DNA of 28,350 nt, taken from the NCBI GenBank assembly GCA_023375785.1, contig SZWC01006816.1, positions 1-28,350 on the forward strand, in the 5' to 3' direction. Shown piece by piece: positions 1-9,101 of the stretch. Source of the stretch: Penium margaritaceum. Taxonomy: Eukaryota > Streptophyta > Zygnematophyceae > Desmidiales > Peniaceae. Each line of letters starts with the position of its first letter. Position 1 is the first letter of the stretch. The position numbers were made by a program, and so were the translations under genes. The notes under the pieces are model-generated. The model saw only the letters and a list, made by a program, of their open reading frames with translations, searched no databases and was not told the DNA's origin.

Positions 1-120
1 CGTCGGCTCCACCGGACGACACTCCATCAGCGTCGAGTCTCGCCGTCAGTCATCTGCACGCCGATGTACACAAGCCGGGAGGACACAACAGAGCACAATG
101 AGAGATGTGCAAAAACCAAC
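1..120. repeat. Left arm of long inverted repeat
   Basis: The reverse complement of this stretch matches 962-1081 with about 6 mismatches in 120 positions and no gaps (compared by eye). The arm runs to the window edge, so its true outer end is not visible. The inner edge lies at the run of A followed by CCAAC. It may be a terminal inverted repeat of a foldback or MITE-like DNA element, or two inverted copies of some other repeat. Confidence 0.85.
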
Positions 121-961
121 ATAAACCGTACAGGTCGACAGGAACGTCACAAATCACAACACAAACCGGACATCACGGAATCCACCAAGCGACGCCAATC
201 AGGATGACACGAACATTACCGTTGGTTCCAATCGTTATGGTCAGTAAGGATTTGATACAACTGTGCTAGAATACCCGACTTCGAGCTAATCCCGTCTGCA
301 ACTACGAAGGACATCCACAATTGATTATTGATATTCCATGTGAAAGAAACTCTTTAAAATTTTAAAATTGGGAAATATTTACACTTTTGACTACAATATA
401 CCCTAGTGCCACATGAATTCGTGGTTTCAAATAATTTATGGGTTGCACACTTGATTCGTGGGTTTTTTGTTCTTTTTGGGTTCGCACACAAAAACAACGA
501 AATTAGGCAAACCAGTGTACTTGATTTCGTTGTCACTTTGGTACTTTTACAAGCCTAGTGCAGACCCTGCTTCGGTGTTTTGCCGACATCGGTCGTTTGA
601 ACGGGCAAGTCGCACGACCAACGTTCGTACATGAATGTTGGGTGTAGGACCCACAAAGAAACGCCATGCCACTTCGCAACGAAATCGTGGAACACGTTGG
701 TTTGAACTCAGAAAACAACGGTTACCACTAGTACATGACCTACCCTAACAAACTGTTAAGGTAAACCCAGAAACAAAATATTTAATCGTACACAAATGAG
801 CACGAACCTTTAACAATGCGCACACGAAAAATTGAATTCAAACCAAAAATAATTATTTACATACGGTTTCATCTGGCACTAGGGTATGAAACTTTGAATA
901 TGAAGCCCACATTATTTGCATCGAAAGCCCATATGATTGGCCAGCATTGTTAGGAAATGCT
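121..961. other. AT-rich interior between the inverted arms
   Basis: No coding sequence is recognised here; the open frames are short and have no family resemblance. A second, diverged inverted match lies inside: about 396-417 (reading ACCCTAGTGCCACATGAA) pairs with about 866-886 (reading TTCATCTGGCACTAGGGTAT). The inverted symmetry therefore reaches beyond the outer arms, as expected for an old foldback structure rather than a chance pair of repeats. Confidence 0.5.
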
Positions 962-1081
962 GTTGGTTTTTACGCATCTCTCGTTGTGCTCTGTTGTGTC
1001 CTCCCGGCTTGTGTACATCGGCGTGCAGATGACTGACGACGAGACTCGACGCTGCTGGAGTGTCATCCGGTGGAGCCGACG
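962..1081. repeat. Right arm of long inverted repeat
   Basis: Partner of the arm at 1-120 in opposite orientation, about 95% identical. The match stops at 1081 only because the left arm reaches base 1 of the window, so the arm may continue to the right. Confidence 0.85.
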
Positions 1082-1708
1082 CACGCTGAGGCCTACTAGC
1101 GGTTCGCTGGAGCTTCCTCCCTCAGGCGACGCGCTCAGCTCCATCGGCAGGCCTCCACGGCGGTTGGGCCACCGGCGGTCACTGCCACTGCATATGCTGT
1201 CTGCATGTGTCTACAACGTCATGCTCTGCTTATGATCCATGTCTCATGTTGCCTGGCACTGTTTGGCATCATGGACCATCGTAGGCACTGCCTGGGTTCG
1301 GGCAGCCATAACTCTTTGCTGCTATTTTTCCAGTTGATTTTGACCGCACGACTGCGTTCGTAGCGTCGGTATTTTGGTATGGTCCAGTTTTCAGGCAAAA
1401 CGGACGACACCCGGGTATTGGGTTGTCGGCCGTCTGGCAGGGCTCACCAAGAAAACCCTGCCTGCCAGAAAATAGGTCTAGGACTATTTTCTGATTGGCT
1501 GGTTAGCTGAGTAACAAGTTCTGTAGAGCTGGGGGGGAGCTAGCGCTCACACTGGTGCACACGTTTCTGTGTAACAAACCCAGAGCTTCCAGACTTGGAC
1601 TCTAGAGCAGCAGACTGAGGGGGCCGCAGACTTAAGCAACAAGTGTGGAAGCCCGCACGCTGCATCAACAATGTTGTTGCCCCAACCTGCTGCATAGCTT
1701 TTCTGTTT
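1082..1708 (+). other. Probable 5' LTR end of Copia-A (boundaries unresolved)
   Basis: This stretch lies directly upstream of a tRNA-Met primer site, where the 3' end of a 5' LTR is expected. No second LTR copy is in the window, so neither edge can be set. A 10-bp perfect stem with an 8-bp loop (1466-1493, stem CAGAAAATAG) lies inside and may be a structured part of the transcript leader. No gene is seen. Confidence 0.4.
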
Positions 1709-1720
1709 TGGTATCAGAGC
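1709..1720 (+). promoter_or_regulatory. Primer-binding site, initiator tRNA-Met type
   Basis: TGGTATCAGAGC, followed by CAG, is the standard plant retrotransposon primer site complementary to the 3' end of initiator tRNA-Met. It sets the orientation of Copia-A as + and marks the end of its 5' LTR just upstream. Confidence 0.9.
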
Positions 1721-1796
1721 CAGAGCGTAGCAGCAGCAGTAGATGACTGGCGTACAGGTGCCAGACAACACCGGCGGATCCCCATACGCGCCAGTG

Positions 1797-1920
1797 CAGG
1801 GGAAATGCTGCCGGATTTTTTTCGGAAGCATTAACCCGCCTGGTGGCAGCGTCTGATTTTTTCCCACGGTCACTAGGTCAGGGGAAATGCTGTCGGATTT
1901 TTCCTGGGAGCACTGACCCC
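1797..1920 (+). repeat. Short direct repeat, about 82-bp period, in Copia-A leader
   Basis: A motif beginning CAGGGGAAATGCTG and running into a T-rich stretch occurs at 1797 and again at 1879, with several mismatches. It lies between primer site and gag and has no coding content. Confidence 0.6.
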
Positions 1921-2020
1921 CACGCGCGACGCGAGGAGGTGAGCGGCAAGGCGCATCCGACACCTGCGAGTGATGACGTACGTGGTAACGTCACCCAGGT
2001 GTAGTGACTGGCACCAGCGA

Positions 2021-2945
2021 GCAGCAGCAGCGGCCTACAACAGCAGTAGCGGCAGGCAACAGCAGCGAGCAGTGGCAGCAGTAGCGAGCAGCAGCTGCGT
2101 GCAGCAGCAACGTGCAGCAGCAACAGCCGACGGCAGCAGCAGCTCGCAACAACAGCAGCCGGCAACAACAACAGCTCGTAGCATCTCGTAGTAGCAACAG
2201 CAGTCCATAGCAGCAAGCAGCAGTGGCGGCCTGCAGCATTAGCTCACAGCATCAACAGCAGCAGCATCGAGCAGTAGTAGCAGCAACGAGCAGCAGCAGT
2301 AGGCTGTAACAACCGCAACAGGAAGCCGTAGCAAGTAGCAGCAACAGCCGGCTACAACAACAATTGCAGCAAGTAGCAGCCGCCAGCAGCCTGCAGCAAC
2401 TGCTACTGCTCGCAGCCCGCAGCTCGCCGCGAGCGGCGGGCTACAAGCAGCGAGCCCGCTGCTTGCTGCGAGCAGTGGAATGCTAGCAGCAAGTAGCGAG
2501 CTCGGTGCTCGTAGCCCGCTGCCCACAGCAAGCAGCAAGGCTCGTTGTGCCAGAGAGACAGGGAAAAAAAGAAAACGAGACAAAAAAATCCCCCACCCCA
2601 GTAGTAGCTGCCATAGCTGCTATAGCAGCCACAGTAGCATGTAGTAGCAGCAAAAACAATAGTTGAATAGCAGCTGCAGTAGTAGCAACAACAGTTGCTG
2701 CTGCCACAACACCCGTAGCAGCAGCAGCAGCCGGAGCTGCAACAATAGTAGCAACAGCAACAGTTGCAATAGCAGCTGCAATAGCAGCAACAACAGTTGC
2801 TACTGCTACAGTAGTCGCAATTTCTAATGCTACAGCAACAATAACTACAACAGCAGTGCAACAGTAGCAGCAGTAGCAACGGTAGTACTAGTAGTAGTAG
2901 CAGCAACAGCAACAACAACAAGCAGCGGTAGTAGCAGCTGTCCTA
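2021..2945 (+). repeat. CAG/TAG/CAA triplet-rich leader of Copia-A
   Basis: About 900 bp made mostly of CAG, TAG, CAA and GCA triplets in irregular order. Long open frames here translate to poly-Leu, poly-Cys or poly-Ala strings and are composition artefacts. Its place between primer site and gag makes it untranslated leader. The mixture fits an old CAG array decaying by C-to-T change on both strands, since CAG gives TAG on one strand and CAA on the other. Confidence 0.75.
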
Positions 2946-3262
2946 ACAATGGCCGATGCTGACGTTAGCATCAAACCGCTGATGTCACTACTCATGTCAA
3001 TGTTGACGTCATCAATCTTAAAAAGGGAGGAATGGGGGAAGAAAATCTATAGCAGCAACAACAGTAGCAAATAACTCGGCAAAAGCTGCTGATGCTAGCC
3101 GTCCTAGGTTGATGTCACTACTGACATCAATAGCACAAAAAAAACAAAAAACAAAAGACAAAGAGAGTAATCACCAAAACCCACCATGGCTAATAGCCCC
3201 AGTGGAGGGGGGTCCTCCTCCGTTCAAGGGATCCCCAAGGGGGATACTCCACCCCTTTTCCT

Positions 3263-3410
3263 GTAGCAACTGCAATAGCTGCAGCAGCAACTGCAGTAGT
3301 AGCAGTAGCAGCAACTGTAGCGGTAGCAGTAGTAGCAGGAGTAGGAACAGCAGCAGCAGTAGCTGTAACAGCAGCAACAACAATAGCAGTAGCAGCAGCA
3401 ACAGCCAACA
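3263..3410 (+). repeat. Second CAG/TAG triplet tract in Copia-A leader
   Basis: A shorter tract like that at 2021-2945, rich in AGCAGCAGTAGC-type strings, separated from it by about 300 bp of ordinary sequence (2946-3262) with no recognisable gene. Confidence 0.7.
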
Positions 3411-3640
3411 GGCGTCGTCGCCGGCACTCCTTATCCCCTGGCCGTCATTCAGCAATAGCTCGCCGCCTTGACGCAACACTCCAACCCCTGGCCTCATAGA
3501 ATCCCACGAGTATCCCACCGCCATTCATTCCTCCAAGGCACGCCAGCCCCGTTGTGTCCACTGCCACGCAGTACCTGACGCAGTAGCATACTCACCGTCA
3601 GTGGTAGACATTGACCTCCGTCCTTGGCCCCACTCTGGGT

Positions 3641-5044
3641 ACCGACTGCAGGCAAAAGGACTTTGAGACGCTGCCCCCGCCGCTTCAGGCCGGCGAGCAG
3701 TTCCGGAGCTGGGAGCTCAACTTCCGCATCTGGGCGCAGGGTCAGGGCCTATGGGCATACTAGGACTCCACCCAGGCAGACCAGTTGTATGACGCCGGTC
3801 GTGCCGTACGCGTCCTTGTTCCCGTCGTTCCTCCAGCTTCCCGCCTGTCCTTAGAGCACTTTCTTGGCAAATTCACCGCTGGCGGCACCCCAGATCCTAC
3901 AGCCGCATGGCACGTCCTCACTCGTCCCCATTGTCTGTCCAATGAGGCTGAGACCAGCCGTCTGCTACGGGAGTTCAACTCCCTACACATGGGGGAGTCG
4001 AAGACAGTCACCGCTTACTCGCAGCAGGCTGAGGACATCCTCCGTCGCCTAGGCACCTCCGCTCCACCCCCCTGACCGTGCTCCTCACCATGAAGCGCGG
4101 TGCCTCCGACGTGTACGCGCAAGTCTTCGTACAGTATTCCCAGTATCTCCTCTCCACCATGGCGGCCCAGGGCACCCTCATGCCCTCGGCATACGAGCTC
4201 TTCATCAGGATTGAGGAAGCTCGTCTGGAGTCCCGCCTCCAACGCATAGAAGCCCTTGCCTCCCCTACCGTCGCTTCAGTGGCCATCGCTTCCCCTGTAG
4301 CAGCTACCTCCACTAGCTCCTCGTCGTCGGGGAGGAAGAAGAAACGGAGTAAGAAGGGCAAGGGACAGCAGAAGCAGCAACATCAGCAGTCGACTGGGTC
4401 CAGTGGCAGTGGATTGGTTTCCCACAACTGTGGCCAGCCAGGGCACAGATGGTACATGTGTCCGCTACCGACGGATGAGGCATGCGTCATCACCACCATG
4501 CCTTGCCAGCGGGAGTGCCGTCTTGCCTCTATTGCTGTCACTGTCGCCACCTCTGACGCCTCGCCCCTGTCCAGCAGCTCCACTCCTTTGACCGCGACAC
4601 CGGTCCCCGAGACGCCAGCTCCACAGCAACATCATCAGCAACCGTCGACGCCTCCGTTCCCTTCACCGGGGCCGTCCTCCTTCTATCCGGGCTCAGGCGC
4701 CATCACTCCTCACTCAGTCTACACTCCCGGTCCATCCATGCGTGAGCGTCAGCTGGAGCAGTTCATTGCGCTTCAGCTCGGCCTACCTCGCCCTCCCCCC
4801 TAGGGAAGTGTGAGTTGTGTCACCTCCTTCTCGTTCCCCTTGTCCTACATGACTGAGATTGAGCTGCGGTCGTGTCTTGCTTCCTCGTTTTTCCCGCCGC
4901 CTTCGATGGTCTCCTCTTTCCCCCTCTGTGATGACGTCGCATGGCTTGATGATTGGTAGTCTCGGTTCACGCCCCCTTCCACCGCCTCCGTGGCTCTTGC
5001 TTGCTGCCATGTGACTGTTAGCGATCTGGCGACTCCGGTCGAGG
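3641..5044 (+). pseudogene. gag: Copia-A gag, broken
   Basis: The gag protein forms the virus-like particle that packages element RNA. Frame 2 reads from about 3657 (KDFETLPPP, against KDFETSPPR in Copia-B) through a Trp-rich stretch and FNSLHMGESKTVTAY (FHSLHQGSSESVADY in Copia-B). A frameshift near 4070 moves to the frame opening at 4078. That frame carries RIEEARLESRLQ, a basic Lys/Arg patch and a zinc knuckle (SHNCGQPGHRWYMC) whose first Cys is Ser. In-frame stops are TAG at 3761, 4801 and 4957. No TGA interrupts the frames followed; the one at 4073 is met only after the frameshift. A clean start codon was not found. Non-functional under the standard code. Confidence 0.8.
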
Positions 5045-5317
5045 ACCCGGCCAAGACTGGATCATCGACTCTGGGGCCATGCATCACATGATGGCCTCTC
5101 GCGAAGCCTTCAGTATGCTTGGTCCTGTTAGCGATGTCTCCGGTGTTCGGACGGGCTTTGGCCAGGTGTTACCTATTCGCGGCGTCGGTGTCGTTCGTTT
5201 CTGTGGTCCTGCCGGTGATGTCTTCCTGACTGATGTCCTTTTTGTCCTGGATCTTGAGCTCAGCGTCCTATCCATTACTACCCTTGAACGCATGAGCATG
5301 GATGTTGTGCACCCTTG
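5045..5317 (+). pseudogene. Copia-A protease region, truncated
   Basis: This segment carries the aspartic protease motif DSG in WIIDSGAMHHM, then FLTDVLFVLDLELSVLSI, which matches LSDVLFVPDLELSLLSV of Copia-B. The family protease cuts the Gag-Pol polyprotein. A frameshift just upstream (about 5045) separates it from gag. The frame ends after DVVHP at about 5317, where homology to Copia-B stops and - strand gypsy sequence begins. The GAG-pre-integrase and integrase parts are missing. Confidence 0.85.
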
Positions 5318-6211
5318 ATATTGCAGGAGCCGAGTAAAACTTGAACGTCTCAGAGGTTGGTCGGCGTCGGCCAATCAGCCACTGCTGCCACTTCTTTCGG
5401 ATCCATGGTGATCCGTCCGCAGTTGATGACATGACCAAAAAACTCGATCGAACGGCGAACGAAGTCACACTTGGAGAGTTTTCCAAAAATATTCTCTCTT
5501 TGTAAAACTTTGAGAACGTTTTGAAGATGTCCATCGCGCTCCTCCAAGGTGCGGCTGTACACCAGAATTTCGTCGAGGTACATAACGATAAAATTATCGA
5601 GCTATGGGTTGAAGATGATGTTCATTGCCGCCATGAACATTGACGGGGTGCTTGTAAGTCTGTTTGGCAATACCGTGAACTTGAAATGTTCATAGCGAGT
5701 TCGAAATGCCGTCTTCTCGATGTTGGCGTCTGCCGCTTGTATATGGCGATAAACACTTTGCAAGTGAATTCTGCTGAAAATTCGAGCCCCTACGAGTTGG
5801 AAAACAGTTTTTCTGCTCCGGAAAGAGGGTAGTGGTTCTTGATGGTAGTGTCCTTCACATCCCGACAGTCCACGCACATCCGCATCTCACCAGTTTTACT
5901 TTTTACGAACAGTACTGGTGTAGCGTACAGTGACGTGGATGGGCGGATGGACCCCTGACCGAGTGTGTCGTCGAGCTGCTTCTTCAACTTGGTCAGCTCG
6001 TGATCGCTCATCTGATAGGCTCCTTGAACTGTGGATGGGTTGCTCGGTTTTAGTTCGATGCGATGGTCAAAGTCTCGTTGAGGAGGTAGGGTTCCCAGAA
6101 GTTCGTCGGGGAAGACGTTTGCAAACTCTTTAATGAATGGTACAAAATCTTCGGGTACCATTGCAACTTTGTTGATGTCGATGAGACTGATGAGTTAGCT
6201 GTTGCCACTTC
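5318..6211 (-). pseudogene. Gypsy-A reverse transcriptase, broken and truncated
   Basis: Gypsy reverse transcriptase copies element RNA to DNA. Visible landmarks, N to C, are EFANVFPDELLGTLPP, the polar HRIELKP stretch, LYATPVLFVKSKTGEMRMCVD, HFKFTVLPNRLT, and YLDEILVYSRTLEE at the active site (5569-5580 encodes YLDE). The family motif is YxDD, so the second catalytic Asp is Glu here. In-frame stops are TAG at 5602, just before LDNFIVMYLDE, and TGA at 5350. A frame change falls between 5790 and 5877. The coding match ends at about 5318 in the region that normally leads into RNase H. Confidence 0.85.
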
Positions 6212-6817
6212 CACTTCTTCCATTGCTTGAGGTGTATGAGCCACGCACGAGCTCCCCACTGTATGCAGTTCTTGGCCACGTTGAGCGGCATCGGCTGCTT
6301 AGGTTGTCGCTTTTCGGCTACGGCGGCCTCTTCTAATACTTCCACCTTTACTGCTTCAGCCTTTGTCTTCCGTCCCTTGCACAAAAGTTGTCGCTTGGTG
6401 CCATTGATTTCCACGTATACGTCGTCACTATTCCAGTCGACCTGCAGATTGTGCCGGTATAGGAAATCTCGTTCGAGAATGATTTTGTGGTCACTCATTG
6501 CAATGGACCTCCAGACCATTACATCCCATAGATCTCCTACTTGTGGTTCTTGTAGTCCCCATATCTGTAATCTCCCATCAACGGTTTTTCCTTCAAACAT
6601 CCCTGGTTTGGTCTGCAAACCCAGCTTGCAAACCATGTCGTTGCTTACAAAACTATGTGAAGCTCCTCCATCCAATCGTGCCGGTACCATTCTCCGAGTC
6701 TTGCATCCTTGAGACTGGACTTCTAGCAGTATCGCCGGTTGGTCGTCCTCGTAACCCTCGTTAAACTTCGCAGAAACCCTCTGCGGCAATGTAGGCCATT
6801 CACATGGGCAATCGTTT
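6212..6817 (-). pseudogene. Gypsy-A Gag end and aspartic protease
   Basis: The frame runs from the insertion point of the nested element through VSAKFNEGYEDDQPAILLEV and RLDGGASHSFVSNDMVCKLG to ILERDFLYRHNLQVDW. This is the gypsy protease fold; the family catalytic triplet is DSG (or DTG), and here it reads DGG, which should weaken or abolish activity. The frame ends at 6130, and the reverse transcriptase frame takes over somewhere in 6162-6211, where a TAA also lies. After removing the nested element and one target copy, the frame continues in register from the gag side. Confidence 0.8.
6813..6817. repeat. Target-site duplication CGTTT, left copy
   Basis: CGTTT directly abuts the left LTR of the nested element (starts 6818). 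The same five bases abut the right LTR at 11661-11665. Five bases is the usual duplication made by LTR-retrotransposon integrase. Confidence 0.95.
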
Positions 6818-7369
6818 TGTTGAAATCCAGGATCAGGCTAGCACAGATCAGCGTGAGATTTCACGTTAGCTTTAGTTCTTGCACATATGAGAGGGACCAG
6901 AGACACTGGATCTCATTCCATCAACTACCAAGCACATAGAACTTCATCTATGGTACATACGCTGACAAGAGCCTAAGGAACAGTGAAAGAGTCAAACAAA
7001 AGGTCGGTCGACCATATATGGGTTGGCTGGCGTGCCCTTCTGCGACTGTGAGCATGGTAGGAACTTCGCAAACGATGCCGTCAAAGTGTACGTAGTGGTC
7101 TTGCTCCGGATGCTCTTGATCTCAACCGTCAGATTTGGCCGATGATCACTGGTTGCCAGCCGGTGGTGGTTTCCATAGTGCAATGTCTACAAGAGCGGAA
7201 GATGTGAAGATTCTTGAGTGGCTTGCGAAGATGAACCACTCCCTGGTCGTCAAGTGAATATCCGTGATATTATTGAAATACCCAATCTCCCCAATTATTT
7301 ATCAAATACCCTGCTTGATAATTCCATGCCCCGCAACTGCCGGGTTGTGATGGCAATCAATCTCCAACA
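6818..7369 (-). repeat. 3' LTR of the gag-only element
   Basis: 552 bp, aligned without gaps to 11109-11660 with about 11 differences. It begins TGTTGAAATCC and ends CTCCAACA on the + strand. A TATA-like string (ATATAT, 7014-7019) lies about 200 bp from the LTR 3' end in element sense; the other LTR has the same string at 11305-11310. It could be the promoter, but this is only a composition guess. Confidence 0.95.
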
Positions 7370-7380
7370 TACCCCTCCGT
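7370..7380 (-). promoter_or_regulatory. Polypurine tract of the gag-only element
   Basis: On the - strand this reads ACGGAGGGGTA and directly precedes the LTR start TGTTGG. That is the position and composition expected for the plus-strand primer. It shows that the 3' replication signal is retained. Confidence 0.75.
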
Positions 7381-7935
7381 GCCACACAAGCCGGCAGCCA
7401 CACTCCTCTGTTGAAAAAACCCGCCCAGTTCAGGGTCAACTTCGCATCCGTCGTAAGCGATCAAATCCGCCCTTGTCGTAGGCGCTCAAGAGACATGAGC
7501 GAGTAACCTTGTTGTAAAGCAATTATAACTCACGTGATTATGGAAAGCGCGAAGCAGCATCGTAAGAAAATTTGTTTTCCGAAAAGAGGATATCTACCGC
7601 GTTCTGTACAAAAGAGAGATACCGACTTTGTTCAACTAAAAAATGCTTTTTTTTGCGAAAACAAAATAGGTATGCTCTTATTGGCGTGGACAATTGGCGG
7701 AGGCTGATTTTGTTTCGTTCGAACAAAGTCAGGTTCCTCACTTTGTTCGTGACGAAAGTAGTACATGCATATTGTTCCTATTCGTCGGCGACCAGAAATT
7801 GCCACGTGGCAAGACATCAAATTGCCACGCTGGATAGCCATTGAAACTCAGTTCACCAAAATTGGTTTGATGTGGTTGTGACGAAAAAACTATAAAGGAA
7901 AGTGCGAGGTATGAAAGAAGTTTGGCGGGGGGTTC

Positions 7936-8010
7936 TAGTTGTAACCTCCTCAGCCACCAACTCTCCGCGAAATTTCGCGGAGAGTTGGTGGCTTGGGAGG
8001 TGTACAACTA
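7936..8010. repeat. Long palindrome with a 40-bp perfect core
   Basis: 7953-7992 is a perfect palindrome centred between 7972 and 7973 (arm GCCACCAACTCTCCGCGAAA). Flanks 7936-7952 and 7993-8010 pair imperfectly, giving a hairpin of about 37-bp arms with no loop. It sits in the non-coding part of the gag-only element. Confidence 0.9.
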
Positions 8011-8059
8011 AGAACAGTACCCCAAACTCCGCTCAAGGATGGGTTGACCTGCGACCGGA

Positions 8060-8860
8060 TGCTGTGGTGCATGTCGGCTGTTGCGAAAAGCTGGGAGCTG
8101 TTGCGAGCTTTCGCACGCTGTTGCAAGCTGGTGAGAACTGCTGCTGACTGCTACGGGCTGCTGAGGGATGTTGCTGCGCTGCTGCATCATTCCGCTGCTT
8201 CATGGCGCCCGCTAGTCTTCTCCTGCCTTTCGCTTGTGCCGGTCTCCACAACCCTGCTCTTACTTCGGTCTGCCCTCCTCCCGCTTCGCCGGTGTCCTGT
8301 CGCTTATCTACTGCCGTACTCTTCTCCTGCTCCTTTCGACTGCCAGCTTGCTTCTTGCCATTTTGTGTGCCTGCAGCACAGCTGGCTGCGCCTTCCTTGC
8401 TGCTCCGCTCCTGCTCGTACCAGCTGTAATCGTGTTGCGCTTCGTCACTGTTGCCCTGAGCTCACGCGGCATTCCCCAGTGTGTACCCGCACCCCTCCGT
8501 AGAGAGCAAGTGGGATGACAGCAGTCGTGCACCATTTCCACCTGCTGCTGCTGTTGGTTAGCCCACGCTGCTCTCCGCTTCTGCTAGCCCACTCCCGCTT
8601 GCCTCTGCTGCTCGTCGCCGCTTGCCTCTACTGGCCGCTGCTTGTTTGCCACTGCAATTCGCTGCTGCTCGCCACTACTTGCCGCTGGTCGCTGCCGCTT
8701 GCATGGGCAATTCGCCACTGTTCGCCGCTGCTGCGTACCTTGGCTGCGTGCTGCTGTTGCTCGCCGCTGCTGGTCTGCTCCTGGTGCTGTCCGCTGGTCT
8801 GCTTCCCTCCTGTGCTTCCTTCTATTCTGTTAGGCTTGGCTGCTTCTTGGTGCCGCCCTT
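8060..8860 (-). repeat. CTG/GCT-rich tract (CAG-rich in element sense)
   Basis: Irregular CTG, GCT and TTG triplets dominate this stretch. Read in the element's own direction it is CAG-rich, like the leaders of Copia-A and Copia-B. The open frames here (Leu/Ala/Cys-rich) are composition artefacts. Confidence 0.65.
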
Positions 8861-9101
8861 CATTTCGAGCCCTTGCAGTGCGTAGGTCATATCCATGTGC
8901 ACCTGTGTCCGCCACATGCGACTGCTGCCTCTGTTTGTATGCATACCTGCATGTCGCCTCTTCCTTCCATCTCATCCAACAGAGAAGCTGCCTTTCCATA
9001 GCTTTCTATGCTTTGTAATGAATCTCACACCTCCGCATTCGGTGGAGAAGTTCGCAATCCCAGAACCTCCCCCTCCGTGCGAACAAATCCACCCACAAAT
9101 A

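Larger units (their letters stand above)
1709..5317 (+). mobile_element. Copia-A: decayed Ty1/copia element, 5' part only
   Basis: In order the element shows a primer site (1709), a long triplet-rich leader, a broken gag and the start of the copia protease region (WIIDSGAMHHM near 5056). Gag and protease resemble those of Copia-B at 20737-28350 on the other strand, so the two are copies of one family. Integrase, reverse transcriptase, RNase H and 3' LTR are absent. The sequence changes abruptly near 5318 to reverse transcriptase of a gypsy element on the opposite strand, so the 3' part was lost by deletion, rearrangement or misassembly. Confidence 0.85.
7381..9101 (-). other. Non-coding 3' interior of the gag-only element
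   Basis: In element sense this is the 1.7 kb between the gag stop and the polypurine tract, where pol would normally lie. Both strands were read and no pol motif was seen. It contains an AT-rich part (about 7500-7930), a large palindrome (7936-8010) and a CTG/GCT-rich part (8060-8860), then about 240 bp of ordinary sequence. Origin unknown; it could be a relic of lost pol or captured unrelated DNA. Confidence 0.7.

Noticed and set aside
1878..2921. Long Leu/Cys/Ala-rich open frames on the - strand
   Set aside because: They are readings of the CAG/TAG triplet tract; no family resemblance, and all lie in the retrotransposon leader.
8190..8520. Leu/Cys-rich open frames as membrane proteins
   Set aside because: They come from the CTG-rich tract and overlap each other in several frames on both strands.
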